A stretch of DNA of 64,000 nucleotides from Sphagnum compactum (lineage: Eukaryota > Bryophyta > Sphagnopsida > Sphagnales). The stretch spans positions 14,885,118 through 14,949,117 of the forward strand of contig OZ234503.1 in assembly GCA_965153455.1 (NCBI GenBank). Reading direction: 5' to 3'. Below the pieces are notes generated by a model. It was not told the origin of the DNA. It was given only the letters and a program-made list of their open reading frames with translations, and searched no databases. A program made the position numbers and the translations under genes. Below are positions 47,603 to 60,749 of this stretch, in pieces (positions within the stretch are counted from its first letter, which is position 1; every line of letters begins with the position of its first letter).

Positions 47603-50600
47603 TCACGGTGACAGACGTTCCCTCACCCAGGTCTGGTTACTGGTGCCTTCTTCCACCAGCCTGTACCGTAACCTATACATGAGTTCATCAACAGATCAAA
47701 ACACAGAAGCAGGAGGATCCCTCAAAAAAAGCATATGAAATGCATGTAAAATGACCTGAACATCCTAGACAAGAAATGATTGTGAATCCATGTTTGCCAG
47801 CTGTTGGAGTTTACATAACAAAAACTCTAGCAGTGACAGATTCTTTCAAGCATGGAAAACTGCACAAACTCTTTAAACAGTTTTCCCCATCTTTTCTGTT
47901 GAGGGAAGTTAAAGGCTGGACAGAGTGAAACCCAACCTGTCATGGAGGCGTGACTCTCTACCCTGCCAAAACTCAATTACTTTCGGATACAACCGGAAAC
48001 CTCCCCAGTTTGTTGGTCTGGGAATAGGACTCCTGCACATGTCAACTAGTGTCAGTCACCAATGCAAACATGGGAACACATTTACCAGACACATTCTCAC
48101 ATGATGACTATTGAGAGTAAAAGGACCACAAAGAAAGTTCCAGTGGGTAAAAGAAACCCCAAGTACCCATCTGCGTATTTTGCAACAAGCCCCTCATAGT
48201 TCTTCTCCAGCACATTCCGTCCAGGGATCACAGAGCTCTGCATGCATTAAATGATCCATGGCTTGAGAGGTGTGTAGAAAGAAAACCACACTGACAGTGC
48301 TAAACAGAACCCAGCTATTGCAACCAACAAAAACAGACATTTCAGCAAGTACCTACAATGGCCTACAAAGCAAGAAGACTTATACTATCACCACTACATC
48401 TACAAACTGAAGCTTCATCAACAACTTTTCTGCACCTGCATGCTGACCATGGCACCAATCTGGCTTCCTCGTGGTCGACTGTGAAAGTACTCATCAGACT
48501 CCTGTGGTGCCACCTTCTCTACAAGACCTTCAACTCGTACCTACCAAGGTCCCCAGAAATTCTTAGCAGCAGTTGCCTTGCACAAAACCATGACTTCCAG
48601 TTTCAACACCAAAGATCACCACTCAAAAAGATTAAGTGAAAAATACTCTTGACCTGCATCTTATTCTGCATGATTCAAAACTGATCCATGCAAAACCTCC
48701 TCTTCAAACTCCATTAAATCAAGTCCGCAACATAATTGACTAGTTTTAACTCGAGGTCATGAATTCCCTCCATTTTGTCGTCCTATTTCTTTATATATGC
48801 AGAACACAGTACCTGGCGATGCAGACGCTCCCAGAAGAAGACTAAGGATGCCTTGGGATTGGACAGCAGGTCAGATGCCTTTTCACTCTCATAATTAGTG
48901 TACCTGCCATGCCCAACCATCCCAATGCATAATCAATCACACATGAAATGGAACCTCCAATAGTCTAGGGTTATGGCCTAACAGTCTGCCAAAACAACCT
49001 AAGTAACAGCAGAGTCAAAGGCATATTCAGCAGGTTGTGGTGAAATACATGAAATCTGGGGGCAATAAAACACTCACCAGACAAACCCACGCTCATCAAA
49101 ACCTTTGAGGAGCACCATACGCGCTGAGCTGTGATTTCCAGCCATGCCCAATGAAATTCAAAAGTGCCAGGATTCAGCCAACCATATTAAGATTTCATCC
49201 AGAGGCAGGCATATCTTCAACTACTATGACTGGTGCTCTTCATCTGCTATGTTGCTCTTTCTACGACCAGATGAGACAGTTTTGAGACAAAGGAGAACAC
49301 TTACGGTCGGCCATCTTGATTGGCTGTGGCCAAGGTCATAGCATTGGGTTCAGGGAGATCTTGTCGAACAGCTTCATCAAACCATTCCTTGAACTGCAGC
49401 TTGCAACATACCCCTATCAGCATCTGCAAACCCCTTGTAACTCTTCTTCACAACTACCAAAGGCAAGGGATGAACTAAAAAGGTGCAAAGTCCTTTTGGC
49501 TGCAGAACTCTGCAAGTTTATCTACAAAAAATGAAGAAATCCCAGAGGAAGCACAAGACACAACAAACAAAAGACATGTACAACAGACCTGTTGAATAGG
49601 GTCACCATGGGCTTGTTCTTCCAAAAGTTCAAAGCCTACATAGTTCACCCGCAGTGCTGCAACATCCACAGGTTGATTTGGCTTCCCAATACGCACACAC
49701 ATGGAAGTGCCAGGATATGGAGGCAACTGTAGTGAATACTTGTTGGCAATTGCTGGAGGCACAAACCTGCCTCCTAGAAAATGATGAGGACCCTCAAACT
49801 TCTTGGCACAGAGCTTGGGAGCTGTTAAGGATACCTGCAAATAAAAAACATCCACTTTAGCCAATCTGTTACTAAGAGTGTTGAGGAAGGAACCCAGGAA
49901 ATGAGAAACTGCTTTTAACACAATCAACCAGTTGGCATAACCAAGACATAAGTTAGGATCAGGAAAACTGATTAACATCTTTTAGGATGGCAAGTTTAGT
50001 ACATGAAATGTCAAAACAATTTGCAAAGGGCAGTACACAATACACAGAGAGAGACAAACCAGCATGTCAGGCCGCAACCCTGTGCACTCAGTGTCTCCAT
50101 CCTCAACATGCCAGCCAGATGGTATGTCCACTGACACAACAGCTGGAACACCAAGTTCTTTCGGATTTTGGCCAAGTGGAACCACCAATCTGTGCAGGAG
50201 GGAATCAAAGGGAGGTCGGGGGATGCCTGTGCAAGCATTTGACAAACACAAAAATGATTCAGTGAGTTGAGAATCAGCTATACTCATACACTTCTTCAAG
50301 CAGAACAGATGCATCTGTCAATCGTAGTGCCCAAAAAGCCTAGGGTTGTGAATGATGACACCAAAGGATTAGCATGGGGCAAGTGACAGACCATGGAAGG
50401 AGAAGCCAAACATAGCATCTATGATGAGATCAAACTCGTCGGTGAGCCGTGACGGTAGCTCATCTGCAGATAAGAATGGAACCCCCAGGCTTTCCAACTG
50501 CACAGTCACACCCCAAGTTCAGAACCTGACACATGAACAGAATTAAACCCTTGTTACCAAACTTTGAATCGAGTAATAATATCTCAGCCTCCAAGCTAAG

Positions 50601-51855
50601 TTCACCTGACTTTCAACATGACTGAGAATGTTTGATTGGATGTCACATAGTTTTCATGAAAGACCTGCGTAACAAGGCCTTGATAGATGGGCTTGCTTGT
50701 CCTCTTCGGATAGCAGATACGGGGCTTATAACCGAAGTGGTAAAGATGCCGAGCAGCCACCAGTCCATCCCCACCATTATTGCCAGGTCCACATATGACC
50801 AGTACACGGGCGTGGCCCTGGACTCCATACACCTGCCAGCACAAGTTTTCTCTCAGAACCTCTAAACTAGGCAGACCTCACAATCAGATATCATCTGTCT
50901 TAAAATGTGTTCAAGTAGTGCTTCACAACAGACAGGGAAAGGCATACCTCTGCAATGGCTGATGCAACACTGAGTCCTGCCAGCTCCTAAATACCCCAAA
51001 AAGCCAACAGCAAGGCAATGTAAAGGATTAGTATAACATGTGTTCTTTTATGGCACATTACCAACAAAGAAATGTCTTCCAGTTGCATGACAAGTCTGAT
51101 GCATTATGCTGACTGGTTCTTATTTCTTCTCCCTCTAATGTTCTGTTGAACAGAACTTCCAGTCTTTGTTGGTAAACAAATATCAGGGACTGGTGCTCAC
51201 ACCATGAGTTGATCAATAGAGAAACCCAGCTCCCCCATAAGAGCCTCATCAACAGAGGCAGCTTGGGCTTGAGTCAAATAAGAGATGGAATCAGGATCCT
51301 GTGAGTGCTGGAGCACTGGAGTCGCCATTATGCTGCTCCTGCAATGATACATAAAAGGCAGTGATTTCTTGTTGATACAAACAGTCACAGGTGAATTGCA
51401 GTCAGTTTTCAGACAACTGGCTATAAAGCAAAACATCTTTCTCATAATCATCCTGACCTGCATTCATACCCTTCTTGACACAGAAGGATTCTGGATGCTA
51501 CAGCACATGAATTTGGACCAACTGAGCTGAGATTGTGCAGAATGTGAAGCTCTGGAAAAGGAACAGAGACTTACCCCTGTGTAGACAACTGCTTGGTACC
51601 ACCTACAGCAGCACACATCTGCCAGCAGCTCTGGCTTGGGCAACTCCACTTTCCCTGGAAAACTAGGGCTTGTTGATGTTTTAGAGAAGGGAGAATCAAG
51701 GTCTCTTTACCTGACAACAACTGGTTTTGAACCAACAGCTGCCATCCACAGGAGGCTGAAGGGGATGATGCATTCACCACAAAACCCCAGCGATGGTGCA
51801 GTTGTGTTAAGAAGGAAAATGCAAGGAGAAGCCACTTCCAGTTTACACAAAGCAT
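47603..51855 (-). CDS. PDX3: NAD(P)HX epimerase / pyridoxine-pyridoxamine 5'-phosphate oxidase
   Basis: Fourteen minus-strand exons: 51855..51575, 51338..51203, 50986..50948, 50832..50665, 50497..50392, 50226..50060, 49834..49589, 49393..49305, 49128..49078, 48903..48813, 48540..48436, 48237..48167, 48032..47937, 47672..47603. All introns are GT-AG, all phases match, and the CDS is 1,716 bases (571 aa). The N-terminal 97 residues look like a transit peptide. The YjeF_N epimerase domain follows ([65 protein letters not shown]). The FMN oxidase domain has [63 protein letters not shown] and a final RLSP. Plant PDX3/PPOX proteins combine both domains: they oxidise pyridoxine and pyridoxamine phosphates to pyridoxal phosphate, and repair hydrated NAD(P)H, in plastids. 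A second possible start is the ATG in exon 2 (474 aa). Confidence 0.96.
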
Positions 51856-52752
51856 CCCAAATGGACCAAGAAATCCAACCTGATGACTAAATGAGTTCCA
51901 CACCCGATGATGCTTCCAAGGAAATGGAGATCGAGACTGCACGAGAGCAGATGTGTGATGACGTGCTGTTGCAATTTCAACCTTCCCTGCCCCTCCACCA
52001 AGACTATCTCCAACTGATCAGTTCCTATCAAATGGATCACATATTTGCAACGATCGGTTATCTCTGCACAATGGAGCTTTCTCTGTCCTCCTCTCTAGAC
52101 TGAGTCAAATACTCCTCATAGCATAGATGCTGCTTGCTTGCGCTAGTCCACCTAGCACTTCCCAAAGGAGGTGCAAATGACCTTAAAATTGCAAAAGCAA
52201 TAGACGTCTGCGAGACTCTGTATTTCTCAAAGCTGTCCCTACATCTGCACCTGAGAATTTTTTCTGTACACACGGATTGGACTCCAAGGACTGCAAAGAA
52301 GCGAAATCCCCCAACTATGTATGCTCTTTCACTCCAGCTCCCCCGATTCACACATCTCTCCTTCTTATACCAGTCACCACAATTATAGCCCCCTCCTGGT
52401 CCCATCTCACAGAATCAAAAGACGCAAGAGCGAAACACAAATTTTCACGTACCAAGATTGCTCCAGGGAAAATTTTAGGCTGCCAAAAAGAGGGTGCAAA
52501 AACCAAGCCCAAAAAATGAAAAACGACATAGAAAACAACACGAAAACTCCGCAGACTTGAGGAAGAAGATTCCGAAGAAGGTTGGCGCAATTTGAGCGAG
52601 AGGCTTACAGAAAGTAGCGTGGGAAACCAGCGACGACAGGGCAGTGTAAGCAGGTGCGACGCGACAACAACGACAACGCCATCGCCATCGCCCTCGTCCG
52701 CTATTTACCCCGCAAGCCCTTCGAGCGTTTTGTCCTCCGCACTCCACGTCCG
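51856..52752 (-). promoter_or_regulatory. Probable leader and promoter region of the PDX3-type gene
   Basis: The coding frame continues upstream of the ATG at 51855 to a stop near 52020 without another ATG. Sequence at about 52640-52720 is GC-rich with CGAC/GCCATCGC repeats, unlike the surrounding AT-rich DNA, and may hold the transcription start. No TATA box could be assigned. Confidence 0.35.
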
Positions 52753-52960
52753 CATATGAGGTCTCGATTCAGGTGCCTAGCTCTTGTCCAACAAAAAAAC
52801 ATCCCCCCTTCAACTTCGACATCCCATATGAGGTCTCGATTCAGATGCTTAGCTCTTGTCCAACAAAAGAAAAGAAACATCCCCCCATTCAACTTCCAAC
52901 ATCCCATATGAGGTTTCGATTCAGGTGCCTAGACCTTGTCCCCAACAAACATCCCCCCAC
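52753..52960. repeat. Three tandem repeats of 72-80 bp behind the PDX3-type promoter
   Basis: Units start CATATGAGGT(C/T)TCGATTCAG at 52753, 52825 and 52905 and each ends in ACAAACATCCCCCC-like sequence. The spacing varies by a short A/G-rich insertion. A C-rich tract (52957-52981) follows. Confidence 0.85.
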
Positions 52961-52981
52961 ACCCCCCACCCCCCCCCCCCA

Positions 52982-55900
52982 AATCAAGTCTTACCCAATT
53001 TTTTTGGAAGATTCAAATGCGGTTTCCAAAATGAAGCAACGAAAAAAAAGAAATGAGTCGAAGCACTTCTAAGGTAGGAGGGTGTGTTAGAGCTTTGAAA
53101 TGAAACTATAACAAACTCACAACAATAATTCAACATGAAATTAACTTGCACAACCAAACAAAAAAGGCAATTCGTGCAAGTTGAACACACATGGTGCGAC
53201 ACACTTAGTAAGAACAAATTCAAATTTTATAGAGCCTGCAACTTTTGGGATAACGCATCAGTCCCCTCCTTATACCACATTCTATGACTCACCGTGAAAA
53301 CTACATCCAAATAACATCTTTCCCCAAGCTTTCCAAGTGGGGGTCCCAACTTTAACCACTTATATCTTTCTCAAATCAAGCCTGTTTGGAAACATACAAA
53401 AGCAATATCTTATAGCCTTCAAAAATATTTTTTCAATAGCGTTTGGCATGTTCTGATCAAAGCTCATTTGACCCTTGCTTTAAAGGGATTTGTGGTCGAA
53501 AATCGAATTTCAACCCTTCTTGATCATAACTCATGTATTTCAAGTTTAAATGAACAATGTGGCCTCTCCCAATTTGATTCTCAACCCTTCTTTTGATCAC
53601 AACTCATGCATTTCAAATTTAAACAAACAATGTGAAAGCACTTTAAGTAATTACGCTTTAAAACCTTTCTGATGGTATCTTGGGACCCAAATTGATGTTC
53701 GTTTGCCCTTCAATTAAAGCTATGAATATTCAAAACTCATGCACAAATACAACTTCTAGTGTGGGAATGCACTTTTGAAAGTCATTAGGCTCACTCTCTT
53801 GCACTCTCCCCCACTTATAAGAACATGTTTCACTCTTACACATAATTTCTTAACCTTAGTGCTTTTGCATTCAACATTTAATTGTAAACTAAATGTTAAG
53901 GTTACGACAAAAACCATATGATCAACGTAAAACAAAAACTTATTGCCAAGTAGGTAATGTCTAAACTATGAAGTACAAATACCATTACTAAGGCTTCATG
54001 CTATGTGGTGCTATATTTTCTCTTTGTTATGTTCAGGAATTTAGAAACGTAAACCACAAGCTAATCATATTTGCTTGTCAACTTCTATGTTAGCATATCA
54101 CATATAGTTAGTAAAGATGCATTTGTATGAACATGAAATTTTACATCTCAATTTGGAGATATAAAATAGGTGTTTCTATATTGTTTTGTTTTATCAACTC
54201 CTAAGTTACCTAACATTCTAAAGTTCACAAAAATTATTGTGTTTTCTATATGAATTTAGTAATTGGGGCCATTATGAATGTAAAATTATTGATGAGCATT
54301 TATGAAATTGAACCATTCCATTGAATACTTGAATTTGTTGGAAACATGGTTTGAACTTATCCAAATGGGTCTCTGATAGGCACAAATTCACTAGTAAAAT
54401 TTTGGAAAAAAACAATTATGTTTACAACTCAATATTTAATCATTTAGGATAAAAATGAAGAGTGCTAACAAAGTTGTGTCAGACGAATTGTAACGAACAC
54501 CTAGTTGTTGTGGACATGACATGGAGTCCAAAACGACTAAATCATTTAGGACAAGTTATATCCACGTGGAATCCAATTGGCAGATCAAAAGGTGATTAAA
54601 CTATCTAGGTGGATGGGTGTGTTGATGACGTGGCAATTAAGATTATGAGTTGGCATTTGACGTGGTTAGATTAAAATAGTTAATAGAGTTCCACGTATGA
54701 TTGTAAAATTACCATGTCAACAATTGTGTAATTGTTATTGTAATTATTCAAATGATTAGTCTAATGACATGGTAGTTGTTCATATGACTAAACTAGTGAC
54801 GTGGATTAATCATTCATGTGACTAAACCGATGATGTGGAGCACTTTCAAAATAAAAATGTATGCATCAAATAACATCTTAAGCTAGAGCATATGCTTACA
54901 AGGTCAAGAAATTTTGCGTTCACTTGTTTGAAGATGTAAGCAATGTGAACATGTCGAATTATAGAATGGTAAATCTAATCTATATCAATATACAACAAAT
55001 CTTTGTCATGTTCCTCTCCATAATGAAATTTATGTTATTGCCCAATGCTTATAGTAGATTGAAAATTCTAGGAAATGGAATTTTGGATAGTTTTCAAAGC
55101 AAATTTGACATGCTTACCACATGTGATCCGAAAGTGGCATGCTTTGCACTATTTCCTCTAAGGGGCAATACTTTTCCTCTTAATTCCTTTCCAATACTTA
55201 CAAGTGGTCTTATTGACTTCTAACACCCATACCAACATAATAAACATGTCATAGCCCAACATAGCACCATGGATAACCAAAAAAATTTAGAAAATCATCA
55301 TTAAAGCATATTCAACCTTAAATTTTTATTCACCTGATGTAGTACATGAAATGGCTTGTCCCATAGCTCTAGAGCCTTTTGCTAGTGATTCCTTATTATG
55401 CCTTTTTTTTGCACAACAAGAGTTACATCTACTTTTGCAAGAAAATAAAACTACTTGAGCCATTTGTCACTCATTCCATAGTTCTGCAACATCAGCTAAC
55501 ACCTTAGTTATGGTCACCATCCTTTTTTCTTGCCATCTGTTTTTTGACATTGCTTAGATGGACCTGACCCATCTTTAACAATGCCCTTTCTCCTTGGACT
55601 TTGTCTTTATATTCTCACCCCCACCATCTGCACTAAATTTTGTGGTAAAATGGGCATCATTAGCAATACATGGTATTGTTCTTATTCCAATATTCAAGGT
55701 CGGCTCCCCCAATGGCGACTTTGCAATAGGTGTTTGTTGTTGTTCTAATGTAAACTTGGGGTTAGATGGGGTGGTAGTTGATGTTGGGTTTAATGTTTCA
55801 CTTATGAAGTTCATGATCATGGTCTTAAGGTCAATTGAAACAATAACATTATTTGTTGTGGAAAGCGAAACATCAGACACCTTCCCATCCAATTGCATGT

Positions 55901-57660
55901 GTCCTTTTCCTCCATTTTTGCATGGTTGTACTCTAATTTTGCTATGCGAGTTGCCAACCTTCTAGACACAACCTACATACCCCAATAATAGTTCATAAAT
56001 TCCTTTGCTTAAACTAAAAGGATGTGCATGCCACATGAATTACATAGCAAACTCAAATTTAACATGGATCTCCAACAACAAGGGCAAACAATGAATACAA
56101 AATGACTAGATCAATTCATAATGTATAAAATGGACACTTTAGTTTTGCACATCACCATGAGTTTTTTATTTTGTATGCCATGTCATGTCATAGTTGTTTG
56201 TAAAAAGTATATCTACACAATTGATAATAGAATTCACAATCTTGATTTTGTTGTTGAGTATATTTAAATAAAACTATGGTGTTGGTAAAATTAATTGTGG
56301 CGTGGGTTTGTCCTCAAATTGCAATGGTTAGTAGGCTATTAATGGTGGTTAATTCTAAACATTAAAAAAATAGTTACCATTTGTAATATTGTTTACAAAC
56401 TTTGATTCTTAGATTTACTAAAGTCACAAAAGTATGGTTTGACAACATGGAATGTATTTCATTTTTTGAGTTTCATTGGTAATGGAAGTAAGTTGTACTT
56501 GTCATTCTTGGGGGATGTTTTTGTCATTCCATGTTTGTAGCAAAATAGGTTTTGCCCCAATGATTTTTATATTGTTTGTTTGGCGCAATGTAAATTACAA
56601 CCTTTTTGCAACATAAGAGATTTTTCCCTAATGGTTTCTATATTGTTTGCTTTGGTGCAATGTGAGTGATAACCTTTTGTTTTTGAAAAAATGTGTAAGC
56701 ATTGTCTCTTGAAGTATGTAACTGCATGTGGATTTCCTCCCTATTAAATGTAAAATGGTCAAAGGTTAAATGATAAAGGCCCTAATTGTATGTGAATTGT
56801 CATTTTATAAGTTTTTATAACACATATTTCGAAACTTATCAAGGTTTCTTTCTTTCACCACATATATCCTATTGGTTTTATTTGTGCTAAAATCCATTAC
56901 CATGTCCAATTATGTCATTCCATTGTCCATTTGCAATGGTCAAAATTGTTAGTTTCTATGTAAGGTATGATAGGTTAAATTGGTGCCTTTAACTTATAGA
57001 TGAAAATTAAATTCAAATTAATATATCGACAACAAATGTATTTAAAGTTCTATCACACATGTTATCAACACTTGTTACTATAACTTTCTACATGACTAGA
57101 TCTAATGTAAGTTTATTTTTTGGGTTAATAGGCACAAAATCTCCCTATGGGTGGTTTCTAGCTAGCTTTTTGGATCACAAATGTAGTCATCTATTATGTC
57201 CTTCATGTAATACATTTACGAAGATTATATCAACATTAAGAAGCTTTTAAGAAAAACAATTTGTTTAAGTATGTATTAAACTTCAAATCATATCTTGGTT
57301 TTCAATATGTAGGTTTACATTTAAGTTTCTATTATGGTGTTCACCAAACACAACGGTCATAATTGTGGTGAAAATATTTTTTGTTGGTATGTAGTTTTTT
57401 CTAGTGTTGTCCCGATATATCGAAAATTCTAGATACGAACTCGGATAGTACCTGGTTATGCATGTAGTCATATCCGGGATTTGGTATTTTTCAAATATTC
57501 ATCCTTATACATATCTGGCATAAAATGGTCATGCAATAACCGACGTTCATCCATATTGGGGTGGTAATTACCTATACCAATATGCACATCCAGGCGCTCA
57601 TGGATGAATATGCCCAAATATGCATATGCATATCTGACACATAACTGGTGCATTCTAGCA
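52982..57660. other. Gene-free AT-rich stretch
   Basis: Short frames at 55575-55965 on both strands show no domain. A cluster of ACGT-core motifs lies at 54562-54804 (see findings). No gene supported. Confidence 0.45.
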
Positions 57661-57667
57661 TATGATT

Positions 57668-57722
57668 GGTTAGGGATTAGGGGTTAGGGATTAGGGGTTG
57701 TTAGGGTTAGGGTTAGGGTTAG
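57668..57722 (+). repeat. Interstitial telomere-like repeat
   Basis: Degenerate GGGATTAGGGGTTAGGGATT units lead into four GTTAGG-type repeats (GTTAGGGTTAGGGTTAGG). The TTTAGGG plant-type unit appears once at about 57744. It is probably a repaired break or a fragment of subtelomeric DNA. Confidence 0.7.
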
Positions 57723-59399
57723 ATCAAGATGGAATTAACGGTGTTTAGGGTTTAGTGTTTTACACTTTGTGGAGTGCAAAGTGCGAAAGTATTGTCGGCA
57801 AAGCTCTAAATGCAACATGCAAAGTGCATGTCATCTGTAGACCTTGGCTAAACTTGTGATTTATGATTTTCTGTAGCAAAATTTGAGTGCAAAGTGTCTT
57901 CAATGTTCTTGTCTTCTTAACATGGTCTTCTTCTCTTCTATCCTCCTTACTTCAAGTGCAACTCTTCAGTAATGCATCATGTTTGCAATGTTTTTTGTGA
58001 GGTGAAAATGTGAGTATGGTTTGAAATATAAACTACGAACACTTTGCATAACGGCACCCAAGGCCACTGCATCCTTGTTTCTAGGTTAGTGTTGCATAAT
58101 CTACAACACAACATAGTTCATTTGCTTCCTATTTTGGTGTTCGGATTGTTGAGCTTCAAAGGTTGCATGAGCAATTTCTACTCAAGCACCACAAGCACCA
58201 CAAATGGGGTGTCTTGAGGTTGGATCATCTTGTGTGTTATTTGCCCACTTTTGATGGTTCAAGGGGAATCCTAAGTCTTGAGCAAATTGGAAAGCTTAGC
58301 TATTTTAGTTGTGTTTTCTTTTTTTCCCTTACACATTTATGTCATTGCATGCTTCTGATGAAAATTGTGAGCATTTAATTCTCTTTGAGTTTTTAGTTTT
58401 CTCACAAGGTGTAAACTTGGGTTTTCTTGCATCAAACATCCATGTTATAGAATCCTCATTTCGTCATTTGACTTTTTGGATGGATCTGGGGTGGATGGCT
58501 TGAGAAGGTTTTCTCATGGGGTTGATCAGAACCATTTTCAAAAACTATCAAGGCAAGTTTTTTTTTACAATGTCTTTCCAATGGTTTTTCAGAACTTTGA
58601 GAAGTTTCCTTCATGATTCCACCCCCTCTTTTTCCACATAGGAGACAAAACCTCTTCCCCCACCTTCCAGGGAAACTGCCAACCCAGAACATTTATGTAG
58701 GTACCAGATTAAATATTTGCTAAATGTCAAGCTTGTTATTACAATCTGCATTTCACTATAATATAGGCTCTTAAAAGGATGAAAAATTTGGTTGAAAAAT
58801 CATTCCAAACCAATCAATAGAGGAGGATTTTCCACATGTTTTTTGTACATAACTAACAACTTCAACCTTGTCTCGGTGTGTTTTAGTAGTCTTTGGTGTT
58901 ATGGGTTTTCTCTCAAATTCTGATTATGACGTTTTCTGCACATTGAAACAAGGATGATGCTGAAATCACACAGTACAAAAAGCGGACAATACATCTAAGC
59001 AAAGAAGTTGCGATGGTACTAGTCTTCACTATTCAATCCTGATTGAAGTAGAAAAGTTCACCACCCATCGAGACCTTACTTTTTCCCATCAGAGGGAAAG
59101 TTAACTTATCAAACTTTCATTTTTCTTGCTTGAGAATCATGACCTAGTCTCCATTGATGTGAAATTTTTCAACTTTTGATTGTTTCACAGTTATAATTAC
59201 TAGTTGTAGATGTCTATTGGGTACTAAAAATCTTGTACATTTTGCATCTCTGATCATTTCTATTCTTCCTATGAAGGATTTCATCAATGCTTATTATTTA
59301 GATGTACAAAAGAAGCCAAAGACTAAATAGACATTTAGATGTATATTTATTTTGTATTTTGACATGGTGCACATGTGAGGTCAGAGGTTCCTTGGGAGT
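57723..59399. other. Gene-free stretch
   Basis: No gene, RNA or repeat boundary I can support. Confidence 0.5.
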
Positions 59400-59990
59400 T
59401 ATTGCAATCTTAAAGGCTTTCTCTTTCACATACTATGTTGCCTCATATGTCTTATCCTTAGTGTTTGTAATGTAGACCCAAACATTTCCTTGGCAATTCC
59501 TGCAATTTCAAAGGCCTTTTTTTTGTAGATTCCTTTTGTGTCCAATGTTTTATCCTTCACTATTTCGATAGTAAATCCTACCTTCTCCTTGGCAACTCCT
59601 GCAATTTCAAAAGCCTTCTAATTTGTTTCATCTATAGTTGAACCGACATTTTTTTTTGTTCCCCCAACTTTCTCTTGAACATTTTCAGCAGTCTCACTAA
59701 TCTTTTGTTGCATAGTTCCAAATAATTCACCAGGCTTTTACTTCAATTGTTCCAAAATTGAACCAAGACTAGAATCATATTCCTCTTGAGTAGCATCATA
59801 TTGAGCTTCATCTTTTCTAGCTTCATCATCCTTGTGTGGTTTCTCATCTAATGTTCCCAAGGTTGAGGCAACATGATCCTTGACTTGACCAACTCTTTCT
59901 TTGGTAGTTTGAACTATCTTAGACACCCTCTAAGCAATAATGTCCTTTGCTTCACTTGCCTTGTCGTTTGTTACTCTCTATGAGGTCGAA
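59400..59990 (-). pseudogene. LEA-like (group 3/LEA_4-type) gene relic
   Basis: The minus-strand frame gives repeated 11-mer-like units such as TKERVGQVKDHV, KAFEIAGVAKEKVG and KAFEIAGIAKEMFG, plus a very hydrophilic stretch KPHKDDEARKDEAQYD. Such Lys/Glu/Ala-rich amphipathic repeats typify LEA_4 proteins, which protect membranes and proteins during drying. In-frame TAG, TAA and TAG codons break the frame and there is no clear start, so it is not functional as it stands. Confidence 0.5.
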
Positions 59991-60046
59991 GGTCTCAAGT
60001 CGAAGGTGTGGGGTTGAAGTTCGAAGGTCTCAAGTCTCAAATCATT

Positions 60047-60158
60047 ATGTCAGGTCTAAAGTTTGAGTCTTTGGTCACTCTATTAGGTTTGAAGTCACTA
60101 TGTCAAGTCTGAGGTTTGAGTCTATGGTCATTTTGTTAGGTTTGAGGTCACTGTGTCA
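60047..60158. repeat. 53-bp tandem repeat
   Basis: Units start at 60047 and 60100 (ATGTCA(G/A)GTCT, then TTTGAGTCT), and a third begins at 60153. Looser GGTCTCAAGTC motifs precede it. Confidence 0.8.
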
Positions 60159-60749
60159 TCAAAGATTTGACAAAATTAAAGGTATGAATTTTAAGCATCT
60201 AAGTGCTCTCTTTGTGAGGTTTGAAGTTTAAGGTCAGAACACTATTTTCGTTGCCTTTGCTATCACTTAATTCTTGTCACCTAATTCACCTAGACTCGAC
60301 CGTTGATTGTTGATGCATTCATTGAAACTATCTTCCAATTGGAACGTTTGTAACTTTAGTGGAGATTCTAGCAATTTGGTTTACATCAACACCAACCATT
60401 GATAAAGTAAGTTTTTAAGACTTCATGTATTTTTCAATTTTTTTGTTATACATATTCCGCTTTGTTTTGTACATGTGTCCATGAACCTCTTCTAATTGAA
60501 TTGTGAACTTCCATGCCTTGCCTTAAACTTTTTTTGTTTTTTTGCATTCTGTTGGGTTTTTAGGGTTAAATTATAGTTTTGGTTTTACAGCAATGAGCGA
60601 TGGCTAAAGATGATGATGTGGTTGAATCCATTGGTGGTCTTGATGGAACACCACCAGCTTCATATGTTTAGAGTGTGCATATGCATGGCTATATTGGTGT
60701 TAGTTCTATTGTTGTTACTTCAAATCATGTTGTTGTTGTTATTTCAAAT
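60159..60749. other. Gene-free stretch
   Basis: Nothing recognisable apart from low-complexity AT-rich sequence. Confidence 0.45.

Noticed and set aside
49475-49978. 167-codon minus-strand frame taken as a separate gene
   Set aside because: It is exon 7 of the PDX3-type gene (49589-49834) read through into both flanking introns.
50602-50844. Separate 80-aa NAD(P)HX epimerase-like protein
   Set aside because: It is exon 4 of the PDX3-type gene plus intron sequence.
55575-55965. Overlapping 107- and 123-codon frames on opposite strands
   Set aside because: No domains on either strand and no splice-supported model.
57283-57653. Minus-strand frames near the telomere-like repeat
   Set aside because: Too short and without family resemblance; they lie in repetitive sequence.
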